Source: Skeletonema tropicum (Eukaryota > Bacillariophyta > Thalassiosirophyceae > Thalassiosirales > Thalassiosiraceae). Taken from it: a stretch of DNA of 64,000 nt. The position numbers and the translations under genes were made by a program. The stretch spans positions 994,001 to 1,058,000 of the forward strand of contig CM074135.1 in the NCBI GenBank assembly GCA_037178625.1, in the 5' to 3' direction. Positions 1 to 10,300 of this stretch are shown piece by piece; within the stretch, counting starts at the first letter, position 1; each line of letters begins with the position of its first letter. The notes below the pieces were generated by a model. That model was given only the letters and a program-made list of their open reading frames with translations, did not search any database and had not been told where the DNA came from.

Positions 1-569
1 CAGCTTCATATCATCAACCATCATCTCCATCAACTCGGGCTGCGATTGCAAGACTGCTTGCTCCTACCTCCGTTCCTGTTGCGATTCCCACTGTCAATGA
101 TACAGAAGTTGACAATGGTGAACTTAGTTCGAGCCCCCCTGCCGTCATCACACCAGTTTCATCGCCAGTACTTAGGGCAATGATTCCATCTCAGCCAATC
201 ACATCCTCAAAACCATGGAATTGTTTATCACAGAGGTCAATCGACGAATGCAAACATCTAATTCATGAAGCTGAGATGAACTGGACTCCAGAGCGCCATG
301 CATTATTCTCACCTTCCGATCGAAATGCAATCTTGGAGGTTTTGCGCGTAGGCAAGAGGTTGGAGCAGAACGGTCAGGGTATTTTTCTCGACCTGTGGCC
401 GAATATACTGGCATTTTGTGGTCGTGGTTGGTTTGAAGTCGTTGGCGAAGAGGATACCGCAAGCAAGGATGGAGATCATCCAATGCAGTGTTCTTCCAGC
501 GACGAATCATCTGATGAGGACGTGGAGATGACTCAATTTCAGTTGGACGGCATCACAATCGGTCGATGA
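1..569 (+). CDS. Hypothetical protein, 3' end only
   Basis: The frame is open from base 3 at the left edge of the window to the TGA at 567-569, so this is the last ~188 codons of a gene that starts outside. The part upstream of the first in-frame ATG (180) is rich in Ser, Pro, Thr and Val, like a disordered linker. The end holds a more ordered stretch (NWTPERHALFSPSDRNAI, then WPNILAFCGRGWFEVVG) and an acidic, Ser-rich tail (SSSDESSDEDVEM). I do not recognise a family. No intron is needed. The tail is typical of nuclear or phosphorylated regulatory proteins, but that is only an impression. Confidence 0.6.
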   Translation, partial: ASYHQPSSPSTRAAIARLLAPTSVPVAIPTVNDTEVDNGELSSSPPAVITPVSSPVLRAMIPSQPITSSKPWNCLSQRSIDECKHLIHEAEMNWTPERHALFSPSDRNAILEVLRVGKRLEQNGQGIFLDLWPNILAFCGRGWFEVVGEEDTASKDGDHPMQCSSSDESSDEDVEMTQFQLDGITIGR

Positions 570-715
570 AAGAGAAATTATTATCTCATGCTATCTCATT
601 TACCGTTGTGAAAATATGTTAGGGGAAAGTCCAAATTGTGTATTGTTGCTACGTATGTGTTACAACTAGAAGAATTAAATTATTATAGCGTTTTGTGACA
701 ATGTACAATAGGTCT

Positions 716-2361
716 TCAACTGGAGAGAGCGATCCACTCTGCAAAGACATCCTTCATAATTCCACTGTTAGGTCTTCCTCGTGATGCAATTGACGATCCG
801 ATAAATTGGTGTGATGAGTGCCAATCTTCATGTGACGCATTTTCTTTCACTGCAAATATATTCCAAGCATGCCCAGTTTCCATTGACGATTGTGTCATTG
901 CCAGTCTTGAATAGAATGAGTATTCAGTTGCATCATCAGCACCATTTGCGTGGTCTTCACCTTCTTCTATCCTTTGTTGATTTTGGTATGATTCTGCAAT
1001 TGATCTTAAGGATGGCTTTGATAGCAACTTACGCTTTCTTACATTGTTGGCACCAGCTATGTCCAGCGAGCAGCCTATCCAAACATATACAGGTGGCATC
1101 AAATCACGAAGTAACCACGAGGTTGGTCCGACTGGAGCTAAATGACCAATGAGAGGATCAATGAGTCGTGAGTCGTGCTTGGACGCAGAAAAGAGGGATA
1201 ATAGGGAAACACCAAAAGTTACTCACGTTCAATTCCACCATATGTAGCCGATCGTTGATAGTTGCTTTGATCGTGTCCCCAAGGACCCGTCTTGTAGGTG
1301 TGAGTGGTGACGGGTTGAACCAAGGGTGCCAATTCAGTCAGACGAGGAGAAATAACTATTGCAGGAAGATTAGATGCTGATGCCTGGAACAATATTCTTT
1401 GGAGCTTCTCTATACAGTCTGCATAAACGGTAGGTCGTCCAATATTAGGAATTGGTGAATCGATGTCATAGTCAGTTGGTTTGACGACGAGCACGAGTCC
1501 GTTTGTAGGTTGTTTCTTTCTCTTCCTTTCCATGTGTGTAGGCAAAGAGCCTTGTCCGAGCCAGGATACATGTATGTGATCCAACACCTCGCCATCTCTG
1601 TGTCTTTCTTTTTTTAGCCGACTCAACTCACGAGATGCCATCAATGCTTGGTCCATAGTATTATAGAACAATGCGCATGGACGAAGACCTGAGCTTGCTG
1701 TTTCAAAGCCATTCCAAGGAGAAGCTACCAGACGCTGCGCTAATTCAAGGGAGAATATTATCATTGCTCTTCCTTCCGCAGTACCTTTGATATCACTTTG
1801 AAGATGTTCCTTTTCGAGCAAAAAGGAAGCTCCATCTATTTCGATGCCCATTCTTGCTGGTGCTTCCAAGTCCTTCTTTGATACCTTCGATACAGGACGC
1901 TCATCACCATCATTGCTCCATCTCTTGATAGATGCGTATGGACTATGTGTTGGCCGGTAGTCTAGAACAGATGAATGCATCGCATTTGATGCAACATTTG
2001 GATCTGGTCTCTGCAGACCACATATAGTACCTGCAATAGCTTCAAACGCCTGCTCAGCTACTTCCTCAAAAGTGGATGGAAACTGCGGAGGAGCTGATGC
2101 GTGCCGGTGCGACGCGTCGGACTTTGAAGGCATGTCGACTCCCCAGAAATCAAGATTGCGTCGACGTCGTCGTCTTTTCATTTGTTCTTTTGTTCTGTAG
2201 CCACCATCACCACTATCACGTTTTGTTGAGTACAGTGCTGGTGCTGTCGTCTGATGCTTAGCATCCGAAAAAGCTGTTGCTTGGAAGGCAGAAGAGCCAG
2301 CAGCTCTTGAGACTAGGATTACGATGAAAAGTAACATGATGCGAAGAATACGGTTCCTCAT
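716..2361 (-). CDS. Plastid-targeted DUF1995-like protein, two exons
   Basis: Exon 1 runs 2361-1227 and exon 2 1137-716, separated by an 89-bp GT-AG intron (donor GTGAGT, acceptor TTTAG) in phase 1; the spliced product is 518 aa. The N-terminus is a hydrophobic signal peptide (MRNRILRIMLLFIVILVSRA) followed by GSSAFQA, matching the diatom bipartite plastid signal with Phe after the cleavage site. The mature part reads like DUF1995: FPSTFEEVAEQAFEAI near the start, a GLVLVVKPTDYD strand with LPAIVISPRL in the middle, and across the splice GPTSWLLRDLMPPVYVWIG. The end has RGRPNSGIMKDVFAEWI, also in keeping with the family. Plant members include LPA3, which assists photosystem II assembly; that role here is inference. 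Continuity of the domain across the junction is the main support for the intron. Confidence 0.75.
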
Positions 2362-2795
2362 GGTAGAGGAGAGGTTGATAGCATGATGGTAGGAGTGAGG
2401 ATGAGAAAAGGACTGATTCTGGTGCTACTGACAGTTAGTGCTTGATTTGTTCTTGATTGCCAGCGATGTGCGTACATACTTTTGTGGCGTGAGCGCGTGA
2501 GAAGTGAGAATGATGATATGATGATGTGGGTGATGGGCGAATGGCGATGCTGTAGCGATGAATGCTCCATTTTGGGAGGAGGATTTTGGGTTTTGATTGA
2601 TTCATCATAATTTCAATTTGATTGTCCATCGAGTTCGTTGATGTTTTATTGACAGAATAAGAGAGCTGGAGCTGACGAAGCATAAGATATTCGATAATAA
2701 TATCGCCCGCGGCCTCTATTCGACATTTGACTGCATCGGTGGCACTTCAGCCGGTCAATTTGGCATATCAATACCCAAACTACATCATCATCATC

Positions 2796-3722
2796 ATGCC
2801 TGACGACAAAAAGGTGGTGGAAACAGAAATCTACAACCGCTTCTCCGCAATAGTGAAAGAGAAGTTTACTTCACTCAGTAATGATGGCTCCAAAATCAAT
2901 CAACTTGACGACTTGGATGAACTCTACAAAAGACCAGAGTTTGCAGCTGAAAAGCGAATTCTCAACGACATGAATAGCATAGGTCTATCCAAGGGAATAA
3001 TTAGTGGATTGGCATGCTTTGCCTTTTTGCGCACTAGTCCTAGGCTCATTAGCAACTATTTGAGACGACGTGCTGGATCTAGTGGTGCTGATATAAATGC
3101 TGGTGCTCCCAATCCATTTCAACAACAGGCTTCTTCCAGTTCAGGATATAAATTTGACACGTTGCAAAAGAACCAAACTGTAGAGCGACCAGGGCTAGTG
3201 TTTCGTGGAGTTCGCTTATTGTTGGACTCATTTGTTTCTCTCAGTATCGGTGCATATGCCTCAATATTCTTCACAGACACAACCAAGATGATGGAGAAGT
3301 TTAGTACTGTGCCATTAGTGGAGGGTCGCTCTTTGCTTTCTGAGCAACTTTGTAAAGACTTTACGAAAGAATTTCAACAGTATGACAGGACAATTTGGAA
3401 TAGCAAGCATCCTTCTTTAACGGGGGGTGATGTGAGTGGAGGAAGTAGCGATATTAATGGATTTCGGGACTTGATACAAGGTTTTGTTGTGAATTGCAAA
3501 CGACGTGAAATATATGAGAAAGAGATTCGGGCAGAGCAAGGTCTTGGAGCAGATGATCCTGTCATTATACCCACTCCTGGAGTTCCCCGAGACATACCTT
3601 TGACACTGGATGATTTACTATCAACGAGAGAATCTGGTGATAATGTCCATGATGCAGATGACGGAGATGAATTCTTTGATACGTATTTTGATTCTGATGA
3701 TGAAGGAGACTTCAAAGAATGA
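2796..3722 (+). CDS. Membrane protein of unknown function, tandem paralogue A
   Basis: 308 aa. I place the start at the ATG at 2796 (MPDDKKVV) because it aligns with MAPDDKKAI of the downstream paralogue; an earlier in-frame ATG at 2727 falls in sequence that aligns with the other copy's untranslated leader. Order: a charged N-terminal region, a hydrophobic segment GIISGLACFAFL followed by a basic patch (RTSPRLISNYLRRR), a Gly/Ser/Gln-rich linker, a second hydrophobic segment (LLLDSFVSLSIGAYASIFF), then a soluble part ending in an acidic tail (DADDGDEFFDTYFDSDDEG). The layout suggests two membrane passes. No family is recognised. No intron is needed. Confidence 0.75.
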   Translation: MPDDKKVVETEIYNRFSAIVKEKFTSLSNDGSKINQLDDLDELYKRPEFAAEKRILNDMNSIGLSKGIISGLACFAFLRTSPRLISNYLRRRAGSSGADINAGAPNPFQQQASSSSGYKFDTLQKNQTVERPGLVFRGVRLLLDSFVSLSIGAYASIFFTDTTKMMEKFSTVPLVEGRSLLSEQLCKDFTKEFQQYDRTIWNSKHPSLTGGDVSGGSSDINGFRDLIQGFVVNCKRREIYEKEIRAEQGLGADDPVIIPTPGVPRDIPLTLDDLLSTRESGDNVHDADDGDEFFDTYFDSDDEGDFKE

Positions 3723-4057
3723 TTGATTGATACATCACAATGAAAGTTGTTATGTATATTGTTATGTAATGATACTTTTGTTACAGCGGATATTCCTCAG
3801 AGTCATTCGCTCTTTGTCTTCTCGGGTTCATATCATGATGGTATGAGTGAGGATGACAAAAGGACTGATTATGGTTAGTTGTTACTGACAATGCTTGACG
3901 TTGTACAATACTTTTGTTCTTATTTGTTGCCAGTGATTTGCGTACTTTAGTGGGGTCGGTGAGAATTGAGATAGAATGATGATGGGCGAATGGCGAGGCT
4001 GTAGCGATGGCAGCCTCAAAGTTTTGGATGTTATTTTGGGTTTCATTCTCGTTTTCG

Positions 4058-4425
4058 TTTTTTTTTTTTAAGATAAATAAGTGATTAGTTTAGGATGGTA
4101 TTCAGGAGCTGTTTACTGGGCAAGCTGGATCTGAACTTGCCCATTTTAGGTAATAAGAGGAGTGCAGTCTAGGTATCTCTAGTTCAGTGGCAAGTCCGCA
4201 CTCCTCTTGTCACCTGTGCTAGGTGATGGTATGTTCCTCCTCCCTCCTACTCTCAACTGCCTCTCGACAGGTGAGAGTGAGAGTCCTCACTCAACCTCTG
4301 CCACCGCAGGGGTGGGGGAGAGGGGATTACTCCCCACTCCAGGTGTGCCAGTTGGACATTGCTTGTAGCTGAGCATGAGTGAAGCTATTGGCCTGCTACT
4401 GGCTACATACTACTATACTACTAAA
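4058..4425 (-). mobile_element. SINE-like poly(A) retroposon, longer copy
   Basis: The segment starts with a 12-base T run (4058-4069), the poly(A) tail of a minus-strand element, and interrupts the second copy of the duplicated promoter; the first copy (2570-2690) has no such insert. The first ~95 bp after the T run (AAATAAGTGATTAGTTTAGG to GGTAATAAGAGG) recurs at 53471-53561 behind a much longer T run. The far end is placed near 4425, where similarity to the first promoter resumes (TATTCGAT then GCCCACGGC). The element has no coding capacity. A convincing Pol III A/B-box pair was not found, so the class is inferred from structure only. Confidence 0.65.
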
Positions 4426-4569
4426 GCCGAAATTATCGGACGTAGGACGTAGATAATCTATTATTCGATAGTGTATGGTAATAGCCCACGGCATCTATTA
4501 GATATCTGACTTCATTGGTGGCACTTCCGTCTGTCAATTTGGCGTAGCAAACCAATCTACATAATCATC

Positions 4570-5508
4570 ATGGCGCCTGACGACAAAAAGGCCATCGAGA
4601 TTGAAAAAGAAATCTCCAATCGCTTCGAAGCAATAGTGGGAGAGAAGTTGGATTCACTTAGTATTGACGGCTACAAATTGATTAAAGTTAGCGACTTTGA
4701 CAAACTCTACAAAAGACCAGAGTTTGCAGCTGAAAAACGGATCTTTAACGACATCAATTTCTTAAGTGGTCTCTCCAAGGGAATCCTTAGTGGATTGGCA
4801 TGCTTTGCCTTTTTGAGAACTAGTCCTAGGCTCATTAGCAACTACTTGAGACGACGTTCTGGGTCTAGTGGCGCTGATATAAATGCTGGTGCTCCCAATC
4901 CATTTCAACAACAGGCTACTTCCGGTTCAAGATACAAATTTGACTCGTTGCAAAAGAACCAAACTGTAGAGCGACCAGGGCTATTTTTTCGTGGAGTTCG
5001 CCTCTTATTGGACTCTTTTGTTTCTCTCTACATCGGTGCATATGCCTCAGTGATCTTCATCGACCCAGAGAAGACGATGGAGAAGATTACTACTGTACCA
5101 TTAGTGGAGGGTCGTTCTTTGCTGTCCGACCAACTTTGTAAAGACTTTACGAAAGAATTTCAACAGTATGACAGGGCAATTTGGAATAGCAAGCATCCTT
5201 CTTTAACGGGGGGTGATGTGAGTGGAGGAAGTAGCGATATTAATGGATTTCGGGACTTGATACAAGGTTTTGTTGTGAATTGCAAACGACGTGAAATATA
5301 TGAGAAAGAGATTCGGGCAGAGCAAGGTCTTGGAGCAGATGATCCTGTCATTATACCCACTCCTGGAGTTCCCCGAGACATACCTTTGACACTGGATGAT
5401 TTACTATCAACGAGAGAATCTGGTGATAATGTCCATGATGCAGATGACGGAGATGAATTCTTTGATACGTATTTTGATTCAGATGATCAAGGAGACTTCA
5501 AAGAATGA
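4570..5508 (+). CDS. Membrane protein of unknown function, tandem paralogue B
   Basis: 312 aa, starting MAPDDKKAIEIEKEI at 4570, directly after an ATCATC leader like that of paralogue A. Layout is the same: GILSGLACFAFL with RTSPRLISNYLRRR, a second hydrophobic stretch (LLLDSFVSLYIGAYASVIF), and an acidic C-terminus (FDSDDQGDFKE). The N-terminal ~70 residues differ from A at many positions (for example SIDGYKLIKVSDFDKL against SNDGSKINQLDDLDEL). From about codon 195 to the stop the two proteins are nearly identical, with only three changed positions seen in the last ~120 codons. The retroposon in this copy's promoter could have altered its expression. Confidence 0.75.
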   Translation: MAPDDKKAIEIEKEISNRFEAIVGEKLDSLSIDGYKLIKVSDFDKLYKRPEFAAEKRIFNDINFLSGLSKGILSGLACFAFLRTSPRLISNYLRRRSGSSGADINAGAPNPFQQQATSGSRYKFDSLQKNQTVERPGLFFRGVRLLLDSFVSLYIGAYASVIFIDPEKTMEKITTVPLVEGRSLLSDQLCKDFTKEFQQYDRAIWNSKHPSLTGGDVSGGSSDINGFRDLIQGFVVNCKRREIYEKEIRAEQGLGADDPVIIPTPGVPRDIPLTLDDLLSTRESGDNVHDADDGDEFFDTYFDSDDQGDFKE

Positions 5509-5759
5509 TTGATTGATACATGCATCACTGTGAAAGTTTTGATTTGAACTCTTTCAGTGTAAATGTAATGTATATCAGTTATTGTTACAGTGGGCCTAAT
5601 TCTATTCCTCAGAGTCATTCGCTCTTTGCCTTTTCAATTATTGGTTTTTTACTTCTGCAGCAATTTCCCCTAGTCGTAGATGCAGATTTTAAGTTGTTAC
5701 CGACATTTGTGTTCAGTGCTAGAGCCGTGGTTGATTGGGTCATATTGTTCCTCCCGTAT

Positions 5760-6099
5760 TCACACCAACGATGCAGCAAGTTCGCTATTAGTCTGACTCT
5801 GTTCCCTCACTGGCTCTGATGCTGTATCATCATTAGTAGGAGTTGGATTTGCCTTCGCTTTAATAACACTTGCGGGCAATAAATTCTCAACCTTTTCAAA
5901 CGCTGCTGCTGCAGCCGCATCTGCATCTCTCTGCCGTCTCGCTCGTTTGGCCTCTTCTCGCTCGTCCATTGCCAAATTGGCGTCATGATTCTCTTGGGCG
6001 ATGCTCAGTGTTAGTTGTCGTATGAATTGAAGGCCGAAGTATCCTGCAACCGCCACTAATCACGAGAGTGAGAGTGATGGTCTTGGCGTCAATAATCAT
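5760..6099 (-). CDS. Small single-pass membrane protein with a +1 frame break
   Basis: The ATG at 6099 opens MIIDAKTITLTLVI, and after skipping one base near 6057-6060 the frame continues as VAVAGYFGLQFIRQL. Together these make one N-terminal transmembrane helix, followed by a charged, Ala-rich helix (REEAKRARRQRDADAAAA) and a polar tail; ~112 aa in total. Without the frame change the hydrophobic helix is cut off and the product becomes unrelated. The alternative is a shorter protein from a non-ATG start at 6056. No family is recognised. It is head-to-head with the gene at 6425. See the finding on +1 frame breaks. Confidence 0.5.
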
Positions 6100-6424
6100 G
6101 GTTGGGCTCTCTCAGCTGCGTTCAGGGCACTTCAATGGACAATAAACTGTCGACAGCAACGATGTTAGGAAGATCCAATAATGTTAACGCCACTATTGCA
6201 ACCACTTCTTTAGCCTATGCACACAAAGAAGTCATCGTGAACAATAAAATCGTGACTTTTCACTTTTACACCTCGGTTACGCTAGATGTTACATTTGTGA
6301 CCATTTGTAACCATTTTTACAGTTACACGTGGAGCAGGCCACTACGCGCGCAGCCATATCAGCCATCAGCCATCCTCCATCCTCCACAAAAATCATAAAC
6401 AGCTCTCAGCTCTAGATAACAACC
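6100..6424. promoter_or_regulatory. Shared head-to-head promoter region
   Basis: 325 bp between the divergent starts at 6099 (-) and 6425 (+). It contains CCATC repeats near 6360-6385 just upstream of the plus-strand gene. No TATA box or other defined element is convincing; the call rests on position alone. Confidence 0.35.
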
Positions 6425-7237
6425 ATGAGCCGTTCAAGCCTTGTGTTCGTCTTTCTAATATTAATACTGCACTCGGCAGGCTTTTGTTGTGCTGCCGATG
6501 ATGGTTTAGTTGACTGCCCAGGAAAGGATGAGGCCTTCGTTACAACATGCAGTGGAAAGGACAACATAGAAGATATCCCAGCTCAGGCCGAAGAGGCAAG
6601 CTATGATGATGATGATGAGCCAACCGTCGTTGGTAGCGTCGATTTTGATGAAGATGATATTGTCAATGAGGTTCTAGAAGATTTTGGTAGCCAATCCAAT
6701 ACTGATTGCAATGATTTCGAGCAAGAGGAAGATATTGTCGATGAGGTTCTAGATGATTTTAATAGCCAATCCAATGAAGATTTCGATAAGCAAGAGGAAG
6801 AAGAACCCGGAGTCTGTGACGCCGCATACGACAATACGCCCATGGAACAGCTGAAAGCAAATTTCAATACACTGGCGAAACGCTATTACGATCCTCTGCC
6901 CCGAAATGGGAAAGTTGCCATCGGTACAAGTCTTGGTTTCATTGCATCACGGATTTCCTTGGGTGTCGCCAATCGTATGTTTCGCTTGACGGGTGCAATA
7001 TGGGTTTTATCGGAGATGATGTACACCTCTGGATTTTGCGATGAGGCACAGTGCGTTCCGGAGGAAGCTCGTCCGTGGATTGGTATACTTCGTAGATCAA
7101 TAGTCACTCAATGCATGAAAGTGAGGAAGTGGGCACGTAAGTTGTATGATCAAGAGCGGATAAGAGAGCTGGCTCAAAAGGATGAATTTGTTGCCGGCGG
7201 CTTCGCAACTGGAGCATTCATTGGATTTGTTCTTTAA
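6425..7237 (+). CDS. Secretory-pathway acidic protein with FUN14-like C-terminus
   Basis: 270 aa. A signal peptide (MSRSSLVFVFLILILHSAGF, cleavage near CCAAD) leads into a very acidic region. That region holds an internal direct repeat: DIVNEVLEDFGSQSN followed by DIVDEVLDDFNSQSN. The second half is hydrophobic and ends KDEFVAGGFATGAFIGFVL. The pattern VAIGTSLGFIASRI plus a closing GGFxxGxxxGF recalls FUN14-domain membrane proteins, but identity is too low to be sure. Four or more Cys residues (FCDEAQC and others) could form disulphides in the lumen. Its 3' end faces the ALKBH8-like gene, 110 bp away. Confidence 0.65.
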   Translation: MSRSSLVFVFLILILHSAGFCCAADDGLVDCPGKDEAFVTTCSGKDNIEDIPAQAEEASYDDDDEPTVVGSVDFDEDDIVNEVLEDFGSQSNTDCNDFEQEEDIVDEVLDDFNSQSNEDFDKQEEEEPGVCDAAYDNTPMEQLKANFNTLAKRYYDPLPRNGKVAIGTSLGFIASRISLGVANRMFRLTGAIWVLSEMMYTSGFCDEAQCVPEEARPWIGILRRSIVTQCMKVRKWARKLYDQERIRELAQKDEFVAGGFATGAFIGFVL

Positions 7238-7347
7238 TAGTATTATATATTCATAGCAGGACTAACACAATTCAAAACATCATGATACGAATTTGGCGGT
7301 TTGCATTAAACTCTAAGTTTATTAGACTTAATTGCAACGCTTTGACT

Positions 7348-10300
7348 TCACTCACAAACTCTACATGTTATCACCCAGTTCCCCTTCTCGTATGCGCTCT
7401 CCAACACTTCCAGACCAGGCACTTGTTCACACAAGCTCTCAAGTTCCCCCTTCCGGTACATGTGGCAATACCTTTGAAAGACAACTAAATTCTTTTTGCT
7501 GTCAAATTCAGCCCCATCGTATTGTTCTGCCATCATTTGAGCTACTCCTTTCCCCTTTGACTCTGCCGATGTTGACTTTGATTTGTGAGCGTCAGAGTTA
7601 TTCTCACTTGATTTTGCTTGTGTCTGTAAATACTTTGGCTGAGCATTGAACGGTACAAGAAGATCGGTCCCGTGGAACTTGCGCTTGCTATCATTCTCTT
7701 GCTCCAGTGCCCATGCTTGAACATTGAATCTTCCTCCCACCTTAACAATACGTTTCAGCTCAGATAGGCACCTGATACGCCTTGCCTCTGTTGACAGGTG
7801 GTGCATAACAGCAATGCTAATTGCAGCATCGCAGCTTTTACTTCGCAGAGGAATATGGAGGCAATCTGCCACTGCGACGGAAGGATTCTCACTTAACGCA
7901 CGCTTTGCCTTCAAGAGTCGTTGATACTGCGGCCCATCTATATTCTTTCGCTTGCCATCATCTGCCTCGTCGCCCCGTGTTGCAGCAGTCTTTAACAAGG
8001 GCTCACTGATATCTGTCCCGATTACATAGGAGTGCTTTAGAATTTCGGCGAAGTACTTTCCATCCCCGCATCCAACATCAGCAATTATCGAGCCGGGTGG
8101 ACAACTCTCAATAAACTGGGTAGCTCCAGGCCACAAGACTCCTCGCTTACCTCTCGTATGGTGCCATTGCGTTGCAATTGCGTCGTAAACTGCATGTACA
8201 TGCTTGCTCTCTGTTGCAGGGGTGATTAAATCGGATCTATCAATTGACGACTCCTTCTCACTACCGACCCTCCCACTTGCATTTGCCAAAGCTGCATCAG
8301 ACAACTGGCCCCATCTCGGTGGAAACTTTTTTGATTCATACTTTGGTAGAGGAGATTGGGGCACCTTGCTTTGTGCCAGCGATATCTTCTTGACCTCTTC
8401 GTCAAATACTGGTGCTGTCAGGGCAGTTCGTAACGTCAAGCTTACTCTGAGCTTGCGAGGTATGATTTCCCCATTAACAGTATCTGTCATTCGACTCACA
8501 ATCATGTGCTCATACTTGTATCGAGCATCATCAGAAAGAACAGCCAATGATCTTGGTGGTAAGTAAACTAACTTCCTCATGTTGCTCTCGCTACCATCGT
8601 CAATGGCTTTCCGGAACTCCATGACTATACCTCCATTGAGTGTGATGATTAGAAGGCCGTCACCAAACGCAGTCACAGTATCAACATGAGATCCAATTCC
8701 TTCTCCTGGGTTGTATTCATTGATTGTAAGCTGGTTGATATGAGGAAACGATCGCTTGGTACCTTCGTCCAACGATATATTGTTCACACTGTCATGCAGA
8801 TCTCCTTTAGGCACGATCGACGACACATCAAAGCGCCTTGTCTTTTCAATCACACCGGCCAAGGCCTCCCATACCTTGACATCCTTTACCGCACGTTCGG
8901 TCCACTCTTCTACCTCTTCGTCCGTCATTTCTGCAACACTGGCATCCATACATGGCAGTGCAGGACAAGCAGACTTGTCGCTTCCCTTTCCATCAACATC
9001 GTTCGAACCGCCATCATCACGACGCAAAACATCTGAACTTTCGTAGTCAAATACATATCCATAATGTTGTACACGTCTTTTGATATGTCCTCCAGTCTGT
9101 GTAAGCTGAGGTGGTGCCCATGGTGCATGTGGACCTGTCAATCCTGCCATCAGCATTTGTTCTTCTTGTACTGAAATATAGTCGGGAATGACGTGTAGGC
9201 CAGCAATATGCACGTGGTCTGTTGATGAGGTACATTCACTTTTAGATGGTTCTCTTTGTATTTTCACTTCATTCTTTTTGTTGCGCAGGTTTCCCTTCTT
9301 GGGTTGCAGCACGTCAGCGTAGTCAAGATATAGTTTGCCCGTTGTAATGGTGACATTCGTTGCAGAAGAGTTTTGAAGGAATGCATTAGGCAGCTCCATC
9401 TTCAAATGAAGACGTTTGCCCTGCAAAGATTGAATCAAGTTTGTCGCATCATCATTACTCCTCATGCCGATGTGCAAGTGATCGAACAGAAGTCTGGTCG
9501 CCACCGTATCCTTCGGATCTTGCTTCGGTTTGATGTTGTCTGGTTTGCTTTTCTTACCTGCAGCACTATCCGCTTTAACAAACAACTCAATCCCCAATAC
9601 ATCTTTTGACGAATCATATTGGGACAAATTATCCCGCAATGCCTCTTGAAAGGAATGTCTCAAATCATCCTCGACACGTGCATCTTGTTGCAAAAGTCCA
9701 TTCTTGACAACGCCTGTTGAATTGTCAAAACTTTCCCCTTGAAAGATAGACATCAAGTCATTCTTCATCGAAGTATCTACACTTTCCCCTTCGATTGCGA
9801 TATCATCTAAAGTCAGCTCTTTTCCAAGCACATTATCAAGGTATACAAACCGAGTCTTACCCCTCCGATCTTCAATCTCCTCCTCCGTCAGTTTGAACTT
9901 TTGCGAATTGGAGTTAGTAAGCAGCCTACGAAACTTTGGAGGTGCTGCTCGCTCCCATCTAATAGAATTGTCATCATCATATTCTGGATGTGTTTTCTGC
10001 ACATCGATACTAGGGGTGATCTCAGTAACCATCACAGCTTTTCCAACGTAACGTCCTTTACATCCAAAGGGACATACTCCTTCGTTCTGTACAGTTATAC
10101 CAGCGAGACTATGATCATTTTCATCAGTTGTAATAGTTGAAGCAAGCAAGTCTCGTGGTCCATAGTTTCCCCTCCGTATTCTACAGCATAACTTCCTTGC
10201 TACTGCAGGAGAAGATAGTTGGAGACGGACCTTACCTACGTTGTTGTCACCTTTATTGGTTTCTTGAATGATAGGCTGCACAGACAGGAGATCACAGGGT

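Larger units (their letters stand above)
2370..5620. repeat. Tandem segmental duplication, two ~1.4-kb units
   Basis: Unit 1 (~2380-3820) and unit 2 (~3830-5620) share promoter, gene and 3' flank in the same order. Matching landmarks are GAGTGAGGATGA followed by AAAAGGACTGATT (2396 and 3847), GATGGGCGAATGGCGA before each promoter, GGTGGCACTTC and GTCAATTTGGC just before each start codon, and TCCTCAGAGTCATTCGCTCTTTG after each gene. Unit 2 is longer because a poly(A) retroposon sits in its promoter. The promoters and 5' coding halves have diverged visibly, but the last ~360 bp of the genes are almost identical. Confidence 0.85.
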
